Source of the DNA: Bacteroidetes bacterium ADurb.Bin145
Lineage (GTDB): Bacteria > Bacteroidota > Bacteroidia > Bacteroidales > VadinHA17
DNA length: 51,836 bases
NCBI GenBank assembly: GCA_002070505.1
Contig: MWDJ01000023.1
Span: 1-51,836, forward strand
Direction of reading: 5' to 3'
Under the pieces are notes generated by a model that saw nothing but the letters and a program-made list of their open reading frames with translations, ran no database searches and was not told the DNA's origin. This document shows positions 17,089-25,686 of the stretch, piece after piece (position 1 is the first letter of the stretch; every line of letters begins with the position of its first letter). The translations under genes were made by a program, and so were the position numbers.

Positions 17089-18612
17089 ATGAAGAATAAT
17101 CAGGAATATTTTATAATTAAGAATAACTCATCATCAGCAGATCTTGAGGATATTCCTGTTATGGATTATGTGTCATTCCGTGAAAAGATAATTTCTGCTC
17201 TGAATGAAGAAAATAAACACTGTATATCATACTATAGTGTTCCATCTGAAGATTATTTAAGACTGATTTGTTGTATAGCTGATGATTCAGATAAAAGCAT
17301 TGAAATATTCTCATGTAAATCCGGCAAAGACATAAAGCTGATTGAATCCGCAGCTTCACTAAGTCCTCAGGTTCATATTTTTGAACGCGAGATCCATGAG
17401 AATACCGGAATTGTTTTCACTGGTCACCCGTGGCTGAAACCAGTCAGGTTTTCCCATAGCAGGGCAGATAAATCAAAAACCGTGGATGGTTATCCGTTTT
17501 ATTCAATTCATAGTGAGGAGCTGCATGAAGTAGGAGTTGGTCCGGTACATGCCGGAGTGATAGAACCGGGCCATTTCAGGTTCATCTGTAACGGCGAAAA
17601 AGTACATCATCTTGAAATACAGCTGGGTTACCAGCACCGGGGAGTGGAAGAATTATTCCTCTCAAAGCAGGATGCCTTGCAATGGTGTATCTTGTCAGAA
17701 TCTATTGCAGGAGATACCTCGGTCGGTCATTCTCTTGCACATTCACAGCTGATTGAATCACTTAGTGGTATGGAGGTCAGTGAAGGGCTGCAGATCGAAA
17801 GATGTATTGCACTGGAACTTGAGAGAGTCGCCGTTCATATTGGAGACACTGCAGCATTATGCGGAGATGTAGCCTATCAGTTGGGCCAGGTGGTCTGTGA
17901 AGCTCTCAGGACAGTTGTGATCAATACTACACAGCTATGGTGCGGGAACCGGTTCGGGAAAGGACTGATTCGTCCGGGAGGAAGTAATTACCCGTTGAAT
18001 GAAGAAATTGCGCAAGCAATATATGATACTGCCGGTATAGTTGAAGAGAGATTTGGTGAGATAGCTGATTGCATCTATTCAACTCCCAGCGTTCTTGCAA
18101 GATTTGATGAGATAGGAATTGTGACAAAAAAACAGGCTCATGCGATCGGAACAGTTGGTCCGTCAGCCAGGACATGCGGAATAGAAAGAGATATCAGACG
18201 GTCTCACCCTTTTCAGTACTTCAGGAATTACATTGTTGATCCGGTGATCCTTGAAAGCGGTGATATACTGGCCCGCGGGATGCTCCGAAGCCTTGAAGTC
18301 CAGGGATCAATAAAAATCATAAGGGATCTGCTGAAGATCTGGTCGGAGAGTAAACGAAATGAAGAAAAACCGGTTTACAATTACAGATTGAAACCAGATA
18401 GTTTTTCACTTGCACTTGTTGAAGGATGGAGAGGAGAGATATGTCACTCGGCTATGACGGATAAGAATGGCAAAATAAGTCATTATAAAGTTAAGGACCC
18501 TTCATTTCATAACTGGATGGCACTGGCACTGGCAGTCAGGAACCAGGAAATCTCCGATTTTCCGGTCTGTAATAAAAGTTTTAACCTGAGTTACTGCGGG
18601 CATGATCTTTAA
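17089..18612 (+). CDS. hyfG: HyfG-like large subunit lacking all [NiFe] ligands (EhrL-type)
   Basis: A 507-residue fusion of a NuoC-like 30 kDa domain (about 1-120, with EREIHENTGIVFTGHPWLKPVRF) and a NuoD/HyfG large-subunit domain. In [NiFe] hydrogenases the first ligand motif reads CGIC; here the aligned stretch is SESIAGDTSVGHS (203-215), so both Cys are lost (Ala207, Thr210) while the nearby His213 remains. The C-terminal DPCxxC is replaced by NLSYCG (499-504). The protein ends three residues later at HDL, so there is no tail for a maturation protease. It therefore should not hold a Ni-Fe centre. I use the ATG at 17089 because the in-frame ATG at 17068 would overlap the previous gene and adds unconserved residues. 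Confidence 0.9.
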   Translation: MKNNQEYFIIKNNSSSADLEDIPVMDYVSFREKIISALNEENKHCISYYSVPSEDYLRLICCIADDSDKSIEIFSCKSGKDIKLIESAASLSPQVHIFEREIHENTGIVFTGHPWLKPVRFSHSRADKSKTVDGYPFYSIHSEELHEVGVGPVHAGVIEPGHFRFICNGEKVHHLEIQLGYQHRGVEELFLSKQDALQWCILSESIAGDTSVGHSLAHSQLIESLSGMEVSEGLQIERCIALELERVAVHIGDTAALCGDVAYQLGQVVCEALRTVVINTTQLWCGNRFGKGLIRPGGSNYPLNEEIAQAIYDTAGIVEERFGEIADCIYSTPSVLARFDEIGIVTKKQAHAIGTVGPSARTCGIERDIRRSHPFQYFRNYIVDPVILESGDILARGMLRSLEVQGSIKIIRDLLKIWSESKRNEEKPVYNYRLKPDSFSLALVEGWRGEICHSAMTDKNGKISHYKVKDPSFHNWMALALAVRNQEISDFPVCNKSFNLSYCGHDL

Positions 18613-18636
18613 TCTATTTATCAACGGTATGTTAAG

Positions 18637-19395
18637 ATGTTAAAAGAACTCAAGATACTAAAGCATCACGGTAAGCAGTATATTAGTGATCTCAGGAGGC
18701 AGAAGATCTCTCCTCTTTTCAGAGGTCGTCCTGTAATATCAGAAAGCATTTCAGAAGAGGAGATAAGGTCCGCTGCTGCTGTTTGTCCGGTCAGGGCCGT
18801 CGACAAGAGTTCGGGATCGATAGACCTTGGCAAATGTGTCTTCTGTAAGGAGTGTGCATTCCTGTTACCCGGAAAGATTGAATTCACAAATGATTATCAT
18901 ATCGCTTCAAATGATCGTAATAGCCTGATAATCAAACCAGGGGATCACAATTTAATAAAGCTTGATGAAAAGAAGGTAAGGCAGGAGGTAAGAGATCTGT
19001 TTAAAGGGGCATTGAAGCTTCGTCAGGTCTCAGCGGGGGGAGACAATTCATGCGAGATGGAGCTGGCTGCATCAGGTAATGTGAATTTTGACATGGGCCG
19101 TTACGGAATTGAATTCGTCGCCAGTCCCCGTCATGCTGACGGAGTAGTGATTACCGGACCAATCTCAGAGAATATGTCCAGAGCCCTGGAAATTACTTAC
19201 GATGCAATACCTGAACCCAGGATCATAATCCTTGCAGGCACTGATGCAATAAGCGGTGGCATTTTCGCAGGAAGTACGGCGCTTGACAGGAGTTTCCTGG
19301 AAAAACATCATATTGATCTTTATGTGCCAGGGAATCCTGCTCATCCGCTTACATTTATAAATGGAATAATGGATCTGCTTGGGATAAAAAAATAA
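18637..19395 (+). CDS. HyfI-like small subunit with reduced iron-sulfur sites (EhrS-type)
   Basis: A 252-residue protein. Residues about 45-80 form half a ferredoxin: Cys50 (CP) plus CxxCxxC at 67/70/73 can hold one [4Fe-4S] cluster. The rest is a NuoB/HyfI domain with SPRHADGVVITGP and SGGIF well kept. The four ligands of the proximal cluster are mostly gone. The CNGC pair is now DNSC (Asp136, Cys139), the third Cys is Asp203 in AGTDAISGG, and PGCPP is PGNPA (Asn233). So a conventional proximal cluster cannot form. It is the last gene of the operon, 24 bases after the large subunit. Ehr complexes of Geobacter-type bacteria show the same gene order; I infer a related non-hydrogenase role. Confidence 0.88.
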   Translation: MLKELKILKHHGKQYISDLRRQKISPLFRGRPVISESISEEEIRSAAAVCPVRAVDKSSGSIDLGKCVFCKECAFLLPGKIEFTNDYHIASNDRNSLIIKPGDHNLIKLDEKKVRQEVRDLFKGALKLRQVSAGGDNSCEMELAASGNVNFDMGRYGIEFVASPRHADGVVITGPISENMSRALEITYDAIPEPRIIILAGTDAISGGIFAGSTALDRSFLEKHHIDLYVPGNPAHPLTFINGIMDLLGIKK

Positions 19396-19435
19396 CACAG
19401 GCCCTTCAGAAAGTCAGAAAACAATTCATTTTTCA

Positions 19436-20191
19436 TTAAAGGATCCGGAAAGAGCTTAATATCATTTCAGCCTCTTTATTATTTGACGGAGCCATTCCGT
19501 TATACAGCCAGAGATTTATAATTACCCTTTCATCATCCTCCCCCGGAATATCTTCTCCTGTATAGCTCCATTCACTCATGATTTTTCTTTTTTTTGGATT
19601 TTCGGTATAGGTTCCACGGTAGCTTTTAAAGTCAATCTTATCTTTTTCCCAGTCAATGATATGAGTGGAATATTTTCCTCCCGGTTTTAATTTAAACCTG
19701 TATGAATTTCCTTCTTTATGAGCAGGCTGAACAATGAACTGTCCGTCAGGGTTATTTTTTATTCCCCATTTTGAGAACTCAATATCAATTTCATTTGAAT
19801 CATCAAGGTAAGTGAACAGGCCGCCTACAACGTTTCTGTCGAGTTTATCGACTCTCGAACCGAGTGTGAAGACATACTTATTATAAGAATGCGATTCTTT
19901 CAGGGTTAGTTTGGCGCAATACCATTTGTCTCCTCTTTTAGTAATTCTAAGATGAAGATTACCTTTTTTATCAATCCAGACATTTTCTTCTGAGCAGGAG
20001 AAATAGTTTTGCCCCGGGTTTATTTTATTGTCACCATACCCTTCCGCTATCCACTCATAACCGGAAAACATTAATACCCGTTGTCTGATTTCATCAGCCA
20101 TTTCAGGTTTCTCCTCCTTTTTATCCTTGCAGGAGACAAGACCCGACGTTAACAGGATAAGATTAAGTAACAGTAAGACTTTATCAGACAT
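19436..20191 (-). CDS. lipoprotein with a GH16-like glucanase domain
   Basis: A 251-residue protein with a lipobox (LVSC, Cys21), so it is probably anchored in the outer membrane. The body has a concanavalin-A-like beta-sandwich pattern. It includes the GH16 catalytic motif ExDxE as NEIDIEF, with Glu134 (nucleophile), Asp136 and Glu138 (acid/base). GH16 enzymes cut beta-1,3/1,4-glucans, agar, carrageenan or porphyran. The regular GH16 length and the intact catalytic triad suggest activity on some beta-glycan. It is convergent with the Ehr-like operon and lies just downstream of the aldo/keto reductase gene on the same strand, 22 bases apart, so the two may be co-transcribed. Confidence 0.8.
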   Translation of the reverse strand: MSDKVLLLLNLILLTSGLVSCKDKKEEKPEMADEIRQRVLMFSGYEWIAEGYGDNKINPGQNYFSCSEENVWIDKKGNLHLRITKRGDKWYCAKLTLKESHSYNKYVFTLGSRVDKLDRNVVGGLFTYLDDSNEIDIEFSKWGIKNNPDGQFIVQPAHKEGNSYRFKLKPGGKYSTHIIDWEKDKIDFKSYRGTYTENPKKRKIMSEWSYTGEDIPGEDDERVIINLWLYNGMAPSNNKEAEMILSSFRIL

Positions 20192-20213
20192 TCACGCACC
20201 TTGTTTATTGTCC

Positions 20214-21200
20214 TTACCAGCGCTGATGAACTTCAGGCTTTATATATCTTGTATAAATTTCATTCATTGCAGAAACTTGTTTTTCAGTCAGCGCAGGTAT
20301 GTTGTATACTGACAGATTGGAAGTTACGTGATCGGGTTTTGAGGCGCCGGGGATTACACAGCTGATCTCTTTATGTTGTAGTATCCACTTCAGTGCTACA
20401 GGCGCGAGATTATTCACACCGGGGAATAGCGATTTCAATTCCTGTACAGCTTTAAGTCCCAGCTCATAGTTAATTCCGGAGAATGTTTCTCCCTTATCAA
20501 AAGCTTTACCTTCGCGGTTAAAGTAACGATGATCATCCTTCCCGAATTTTGTTGAAGCATTGAACAGCCCGGTAAGCAGTCCGCTTGCAAGCGGTACTCT
20601 TACAATTATCCCGGCATTCTTTTTGGCAGCTTCTCTGAAGAAAAGTTCGGCCGGACGTTGACGGAACAGGTTGAAGATTATCTGCACTGTTGTTACATTG
20701 GGATATTCAATTGCCTTCAGGGCTTCTTCCACTTTTTCAACGCTGACTCCCAGGTTAAGTATCTTACCCTGTTCCTTCAGTTTTTCGAATGTCCCGAATA
20801 TCTCAGGTCTGTAATAGACCTCAGAAGGAGGACAGTGAAGCTGGATAAGGTCAAGGGTCTTGAGTCCGGTACGTTTGAGGCTATCCTCCACGTATTTTAC
20901 CAGAACTTTAGGCTGGTAACCTTCGTTGACATGAGGGCTGATCTGGCGGCCGCATTTAGTAGCTACATAAATACGTTCAGAACGGGAACGGACAACCCTC
21001 CCGACAGCAGTTTCACTTAGCCCATCGCTGTAGACATCGGCTGTGTCGATGAAATTAATACCCTTATCAATAGCTGAGTTAATTATTCTCTCAGCATTGT
21101 AATCATTGAATACTGAGCCCCATTTACCTCCGACCTGCCATGTCCCGAGGGAGATCTCTGAAACTTTGAAGCCTGTCTTTCCTAATTTACGGTAATTCAT
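20214..21200 (-). CDS. aldo/keto reductase
   Basis: A 328-residue NAD(P)H-dependent oxidoreductase of the AKR TIM-barrel family. The catalytic tetrad is visible as Asp52 and Tyr57 (NFIDTADVYSDG), Lys82 (YVATKCG) and His122 (LIQLHCPP). VIPGASKPDHV near residue 282 is the cofactor-phosphate loop. It lacks a signal peptide, so it acts in the cytoplasm on an unknown aldehyde or ketone. It sits between a CPA2 antiporter gene (31 bases upstream) and the GH16-like lipoprotein, all on the minus strand; the three could form one unit. Confidence 0.92.
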   Translation of the reverse strand: MNYRKLGKTGFKVSEISLGTWQVGGKWGSVFNDYNAERIINSAIDKGINFIDTADVYSDGLSETAVGRVVRSRSERIYVATKCGRQISPHVNEGYQPKVLVKYVEDSLKRTGLKTLDLIQLHCPPSEVYYRPEIFGTFEKLKEQGKILNLGVSVEKVEEALKAIEYPNVTTVQIIFNLFRQRPAELFFREAAKKNAGIIVRVPLASGLLTGLFNASTKFGKDDHRYFNREGKAFDKGETFSGINYELGLKAVQELKSLFPGVNNLAPVALKWILQHKEISCVIPGASKPDHVTSNLSVYNIPALTEKQVSAMNEIYTRYIKPEVHQRW

Positions 21201-21230
21201 ATTGATATATTTGAAGTGAATAATTGAAAA

Positions 21231-23516
21231 TCATGATTCATTTGATTTTTGAGGGTTATTGACAGATTGTATCTTACCTCTTTCACCAGCTATGAGAACA
21301 ATATCCCCCCATTCAAACACTGTTTCAGAATCTGGATTAAGGATCCTTTTTCCGTTCCTTTCTACACCTATCACGAGACCGTTGGTCCTTTCCCTTATTT
21401 TTGAATCACGTATGGAGAATCCTTTGAGCTTATTGTTTGCATCAACCATTATTCTCTGAACAATAAAATCTTCCATATTAAGTTCAGCAGGATCGAACCG
21501 TTCAGACGCCTCAAATACAGGCTTGAAATTATGCAGCTGTTCATCAGTACCTATAATACCGGCGTGATCATAAGCTAGTAGCCTGGCATTTTTGTCCGGA
21601 GCGAATATTAACCTGTCACCTCTTTTTATGCATGCCACGTTGATCCCATATTTTTCTCTCCATCCAAGTTCCTTTAGAGTCTTACCAATAAAAGCGGCAT
21701 TCTGGTTAACTTCCATATCAGCGATATGAGCATCCCACACGGATAGCTGAGGGTATGATTTCAAGAATCCCGGCAGCGCTTCTTCTGAAAGTCGTTTGTC
21801 AGATTCCTCTTTATCTCTTGCCATCAGATTGGTCATGAATCTTTTTTCCAGGCGGTGATATAGTTTATTGATCCTGTCGGAAAAGGAGATTATGACCACT
21901 AAAATAGCTGAAAGTCCTACTATTATTGCAATAGAAGGAGAAAAAAGCCTGTCCAGAAGATATCCGATAATTAAAATTCCGATTATCACTCTTGAAATCT
22001 CAAGAAGGAACATCGGGCCGATATATTGTTTCTTATCAACCCATAACTCTCTGTATACAAGATTGGTAAAACGTTTTGCCATCAGAGCCCAGAGAAATGG
22101 TGCGGCAAACGCAAGTGCTATGAATAACAGGGCCAGATTACAAAAGAACGGATTAGGGATATATTCTTCAAGGATCGGTAAGAGCAGTTCAATTGAAGCT
22201 GTGAAAATGGCTATGACAAGAATGCTGTTTGTGATCACATTTCTAAGATAAGCGTTAATGATCTTCTGCCATGAACTTTTCGCACGGATATCCTGTGAGC
22301 CGGAAGTAAAGCTGTTAAGTGCTGCGGTCCATGATGCAGGTATTATCCTGATAACCAAGCTATTAACTGCTGGCGAGAATTTAATCATGTAAGGTGTTGT
22401 AAATGTGGTAATTGCTGAAACTCCGACAGCAACAGGGAACAGGAAATTGCTGGTCACTCCCAGTGAAAGGCCGAGGGATGCCACGATAAATGCGAATTCT
22501 CCCACCTGGGCCATGCTCATCCCAACCTGAACAGACTGCTTTAATGGTTGCCCAGACATTAGGGCACCTGCGGATGTGCTTAAGAACTTTCCGAACAAAA
22601 CCAGCAGTGTAACCCAGAGTATTGGCCAGCGGTATTCAACCATTACAGCAGGGTCAATCATCATTCCTACAGATACAAAAAAAACTGCCCCGAACAGGTC
22701 CTTAACAGGTCTGATCAGATGCTCAATTTTTTCTGCCGATGTAGTTTCAGCCAGGATGGATCCCATAATGAAAGCGCCAAGTTCAGCTGAAAAACCGATT
22801 TTTGTAGCCAGTACCACCATACCAAGGCACATACCGACGGAGAGGATGAGTAGTGTCTCGTCATTCAACATTTTTTTTGCTCGCCTCAGTAATGTTGGTA
22901 TCAGGAAGATCCCGGCAATAAACCAGAGGACAAGAAATAACATCAGTTTAAGTATACTGAACAGAACTTCAGCGCCCTGGATCTCTTTAGTAACAGCGAC
23001 AGTTGAAAGAAGAACCATTAACATTATAACAACAAGATCCTCCACAATCAGAACTCCTACTACTACCCGGGCGTACTGTTCGGTCTTAATTTTCAGTTCA
23101 TCGAAAGCTTTACTTATTATAGTCGTGGATGAGCTTGCAAGCATGCCTCCAAGGAATATGCTGTCCATTAATGACCAACCCATCCAGGTGCCGAGCAGAT
23201 AACCGGCTAAGGTTATCACTACAATCTCAACAAATGCCGTTATTGTAACAGCCCCTCCTACACGTTTAAGTTTTCTGAAGCTGAATTCAAGTCCGAGGCT
23301 GAACAGGAGAAATATTACACCGATCTCGGCCAGGGTATTAATATTTGTCTCATCAGTGACTGAAGGTGTAAAATGGATATAAGGACCAACCAGTATGCCG
23401 GCAATTATATATCCAAGAACCAGAGGCTGCTTAATTCTCCTGAACAGGATCGTTGTTACAGCTCCGGTAATTAATATCAGGGCCAGGTCTTTTATTAATC
23501 CTGGAAGATGCTCCAC
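21231..23516 (-). CDS. CPA2-family cation/proton antiporter with extra membrane domain and TrkA-C
   Basis: A 761-residue membrane transporter. Residues about 5-390 form the Na+/H+ exchanger domain of the CPA2 (KefB/NapA-like) type. GYIIAGILVGPYIHF, LFSLGLEFSFRKLKR, FLGGMLASSSTTII and SAELGAFIMGSILAET are family marks. Unusually, a second hydrophobic block of about four helices (430-550) comes before a soluble tail, which ends in a TrkA-C domain (about 665-755). No TrkA-N nucleotide-binding domain is seen between them. It probably exchanges K+ or Na+ for H+. A second, differently built CPA2 protein is encoded at 27320-29305, also on the minus strand. Confidence 0.88.
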   Translation of the reverse strand: MEHLPGLIKDLALILITGAVTTILFRRIKQPLVLGYIIAGILVGPYIHFTPSVTDETNINTLAEIGVIFLLFSLGLEFSFRKLKRVGGAVTITAFVEIVVITLAGYLLGTWMGWSLMDSIFLGGMLASSSTTIISKAFDELKIKTEQYARVVVGVLIVEDLVVIMLMVLLSTVAVTKEIQGAEVLFSILKLMLFLVLWFIAGIFLIPTLLRRAKKMLNDETLLILSVGMCLGMVVLATKIGFSAELGAFIMGSILAETTSAEKIEHLIRPVKDLFGAVFFVSVGMMIDPAVMVEYRWPILWVTLLVLFGKFLSTSAGALMSGQPLKQSVQVGMSMAQVGEFAFIVASLGLSLGVTSNFLFPVAVGVSAITTFTTPYMIKFSPAVNSLVIRIIPASWTAALNSFTSGSQDIRAKSSWQKIINAYLRNVITNSILVIAIFTASIELLLPILEEYIPNPFFCNLALLFIALAFAAPFLWALMAKRFTNLVYRELWVDKKQYIGPMFLLEISRVIIGILIIGYLLDRLFSPSIAIIVGLSAILVVIISFSDRINKLYHRLEKRFMTNLMARDKEESDKRLSEEALPGFLKSYPQLSVWDAHIADMEVNQNAAFIGKTLKELGWREKYGINVACIKRGDRLIFAPDKNARLLAYDHAGIIGTDEQLHNFKPVFEASERFDPAELNMEDFIVQRIMVDANNKLKGFSIRDSKIRERTNGLVIGVERNGKRILNPDSETVFEWGDIVLIAGERGKIQSVNNPQKSNES

Positions 23517-23754
23517 GTGATAATTCTAATTAAATCGTTACCAAACAAAAATAATTAAAAATCATCGTCGGAGCATAAAGCGTTTAACTTGACTTGAAAT
23601 CCTTAAAATGTTTTTTGCACGTTAATAAAATCAAATTCTTGTTCAAATAATTTTAAGTCCTGATTGTTGAAATGTAATTAAATTGCAAATCAGTAACCCT
23701 CTGGACGTATGATGGGATTATTGATAAAGCTTAAGAATTCAATACATAAGATAA

Positions 23755-24678
23755 ATGGTAAAAGTAAATGTTGGAAGAAATTATTTTATCGGCACTTTTT
23801 TATTACTGTGTGGAATTATTCTTACCTCCCTGGAACAAAATGCATCGGGGCAGAGTAATCTTACAGTAACCTCGCAAGAAAAGGATAAATCAGGGAATGA
23901 GAAAAGTGAGTCGTTGCACTCAGTTTATTCCGGTTTAGGATTTGGAAACAATATGATCTACCTGGGATCAAATGTATCCCAGGACAAACCTTTTCTTTAC
24001 ACTTCAGTTGCCTATGGTTATAAGAATGAATTTTTTGCCTCCGTATCAGTCAACCACCTTACTGCTTATGATCCTTTGCTGTCATTCACTTCTTTCACAC
24101 TTAATTATAATCGTGATCTTAATTCCTGGTTTGATATATCGGTTGGTTTGTCGAGGTATCAGGTTAACAAAGAATTATCTGAATCGCTTTTCAGCAGTTT
24201 TTTCTATGGATACCTTAATCTTGGCTTTGACTGGAAAATTCTTTACACACAGTTAAATGCCGGAGGTGTATTTTCTGAAGGGAGCGGGGCTTTTTTTTCC
24301 CTCAGGAACTCACGCTACATAAAGACTTCGGATCTGGCAGGGGGTAAAGCATATTTCTATTTTGATCCTTATTTTAATTTGTTATTTGGAAATCTTACAA
24401 GGACCACTACTGCTGATGGAACATCGACTGGTGTAACTCCTCCATTTAAACCAGGAGGAGGATCTTCTTCAGGAGGAAGTGGCAGTGGTTCAGGAGTTAC
24501 CACTTCTACATTTTTCAGCCTTATGGAGCTTGATTTGGGGCTGCCTGCAGGTTTTACGTTTGGTAAACTTACATTAGAGGCAGAACCCGGATATATTATT
24601 CCAACTTTTTCTGATACAGGCATCACTGATCCGAAAGGTTTTACTTTGTTTTTCAATATTTTTTATAAAATATTCTAA
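23755..24678 (+). CDS. outer-membrane beta-barrel-like protein, copy 1 of a paired cassette
   Basis: A 307-residue exported protein (signal peptide about 1-33, ending ASGQ). The mature part shows alternating aromatic and polar residues typical of a beta-barrel, and it ends in FYKIF, with the terminal Phe used by outer-membrane insertion machinery. A Gly/Ser-rich insert (about 233-250) sits before the last strands. It is clearly paralogous to 25687-26670: both have GFG-x-NM-[IV]-YLGS, NEFF, NSW-[FL]-D, YQV-[ND]-K, SLF-x-SFFY, D-WK-[IL]-LY, NSRY-[IF]-KT and LLFGNL at matching places. I do not recognise a named family. The partner gene for a Gln/Thr-repeat protein follows after 66-75 bases. Confidence 0.75.
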   Translation: MVKVNVGRNYFIGTFLLLCGIILTSLEQNASGQSNLTVTSQEKDKSGNEKSESLHSVYSGLGFGNNMIYLGSNVSQDKPFLYTSVAYGYKNEFFASVSVNHLTAYDPLLSFTSFTLNYNRDLNSWFDISVGLSRYQVNKELSESLFSSFFYGYLNLGFDWKILYTQLNAGGVFSEGSGAFFSLRNSRYIKTSDLAGGKAYFYFDPYFNLLFGNLTRTTTADGTSTGVTPPFKPGGGSSSGGSGSGSGVTTSTFFSLMELDLGLPAGFTFGKLTLEAEPGYIIPTFSDTGITDPKGFTLFFNIFYKIF

Positions 24679-24753
24679 AAATTCATCTGATTTTCATTTT
24701 GCCAATTATAATTTGGCTATGCAATTTATGTTAATCCATTAAAAGTGAAAGCA

Positions 24754-25194
24754 ATGAAAAAGCAAATTATTGTGGTTATAACGGGGCTTCTTGTAAGTGC
24801 TGCCGTTATAGCTCAGGTTCCTCAGCAAAACCAGACTCAAACTCAGTCGGGTACAAGGACTCAGACACAAACCCGTACACAGGAAGCTGTTCAGACTCAA
24901 ACTCAAACTCAGGCAGGAACAATGACACAGACCAGGGGGCAGGCAGGTGTCCAGACTCAGGAACAGTACAAAAACCAGGGTCAGATGACAAAAGCCCAGA
25001 AACAGGCAAGAAATGCCGAAAGAAAGGCTCTCAAACAGCAACAGAAAGAAATGAAAAAACAGGAAGCAGCCCAGAAACGTCTTCAATACCAGGAGCAGGA
25101 TAAAACTGCCACACAGAACAAAGGTGCTCGTAATGCTACTCCTCAAAGAAATGCAGCAAGAACACAGAGAAGTTCGGGAGCTGGCAGAAAGTAG
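24754..25194 (+). CDS. secreted Gln/Thr-repeat protein, copy 1
   Basis: A protein of 146 residues from the ATG at 24754 (the frame is also open from a GTG at 24745). A signal peptide (about 1-20, ending VIAQ) is followed by a low-complexity stretch of alternating Gln and Thr with Arg, Ser and Gly (TQTQTRTQ, QTQTQAGTMTQT). Next comes a Lys/Gln-rich helical stretch (QKQARNAERKALKQQQKEMKKQ) and a basic tail. It shares TRTQ-[ED]-x-VQTQTQ and GTMTQT blocks with 26789-27181, so the two are paralogues. Function unknown. Such repeats could form a beta-solenoid or amyloid-like strand stack at the surface, but that is inference. Confidence 0.7.
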   Translation: MKKQIIVVITGLLVSAAVIAQVPQQNQTQTQSGTRTQTQTRTQEAVQTQTQTQAGTMTQTRGQAGVQTQEQYKNQGQMTKAQKQARNAERKALKQQQKEMKKQEAAQKRLQYQEQDKTATQNKGARNATPQRNAARTQRSSGAGRK

Positions 25195-25219
25195 GTGTCT
25201 TTTGTAAAATATGATCCGG

Positions 25220-25252
25220 AGCCCTGACAGGAAATCAGGGCTTTTTGCTTTT
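25220..25252 (+). terminator. rho-independent terminator after the first repeat-protein gene
   Basis: AGCCCTGA (25220-25227) pairs perfectly with TCAGGGCT (25235-25242) across a seven-base loop, and the second arm leads into TTTTTGCTTTT. This closes the first barrel/repeat cassette. Confidence 0.85.
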
Positions 25253-25334
25253 ATTACGGGCCTTAAAGAGCCCGGATCTTTTTTTCATCAGATCTTCATC
25301 CATGAGGTTATACATTTATAAAAAATTATAAATA

Positions 25335-25667
25335 ATGGCTGCTGAGAACAGAATTTTGAAGATTTGCAGAAGGATATTATTTATTATTACGTTAATGATC
25401 CTTCCGTTTGCTCTTTCAGCAGCTCAGGATGTTTCAGTTAAAAAGGACACTCTCATTCTGAAGCAGGGAAAAGAATCCACAGTTAATAATGAGAAGAAAA
25501 CAGAAAATGTAAGAAAGAATATTGCGATCAAGCAGGTAAGGAGCGGTAATCCTGACCTGAGTCGGGCCCGGGGTGCCCGTCCGCAGTCAGTTGTAAGGCC
25601 AGCCGGATCAGCCATTCCAAAAGGAATTGGCAGACCAGGGGGAGCTAAAGCTATGGGGCGCCCATAA
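25335..25667 (+). CDS. small secreted basic protein
   Basis: A 110-residue protein with a signal peptide (about 1-30, ending LSAAQ). A Lys/Glu-rich middle follows, then a Gly/Pro/Arg-rich basic tail with repeated RP and GRPGG-like units (GARPQSVVRPAGS, GIGRPGGAKAMGRP). It is 19 bases upstream of the second barrel gene and probably co-transcribed with it. It has no counterpart in the first cassette. The basic tail resembles that of the repeat proteins in charge but not in sequence. Family not recognised. Confidence 0.6.
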   Translation: MAAENRILKICRRILFIITLMILPFALSAAQDVSVKKDTLILKQGKESTVNNEKKTENVRKNIAIKQVRSGNPDLSRARGARPQSVVRPAGSAIPKGIGRPGGAKAMGRP

Positions 25668-25686
25668 AGAAAATTAAATATACATC

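Noticed and set aside
17089-19395. Annotating the large and small subunits as an active [NiFe] hydrogenase or as complex I NuoCD/NuoB
   Set aside because: All four Ni-Fe cysteines are replaced, and three of four proximal-cluster ligands are gone. The HyfE and HyfB-type C-terminal features do not fit complex I.
24806-25146. Long minus-strand open frames opposite the Gln/Thr-repeat genes
   Set aside because: They are Leu/Ser-rich mirror images of CAG/ACT codon repeats, an expected artefact of repetitive plus-strand coding.
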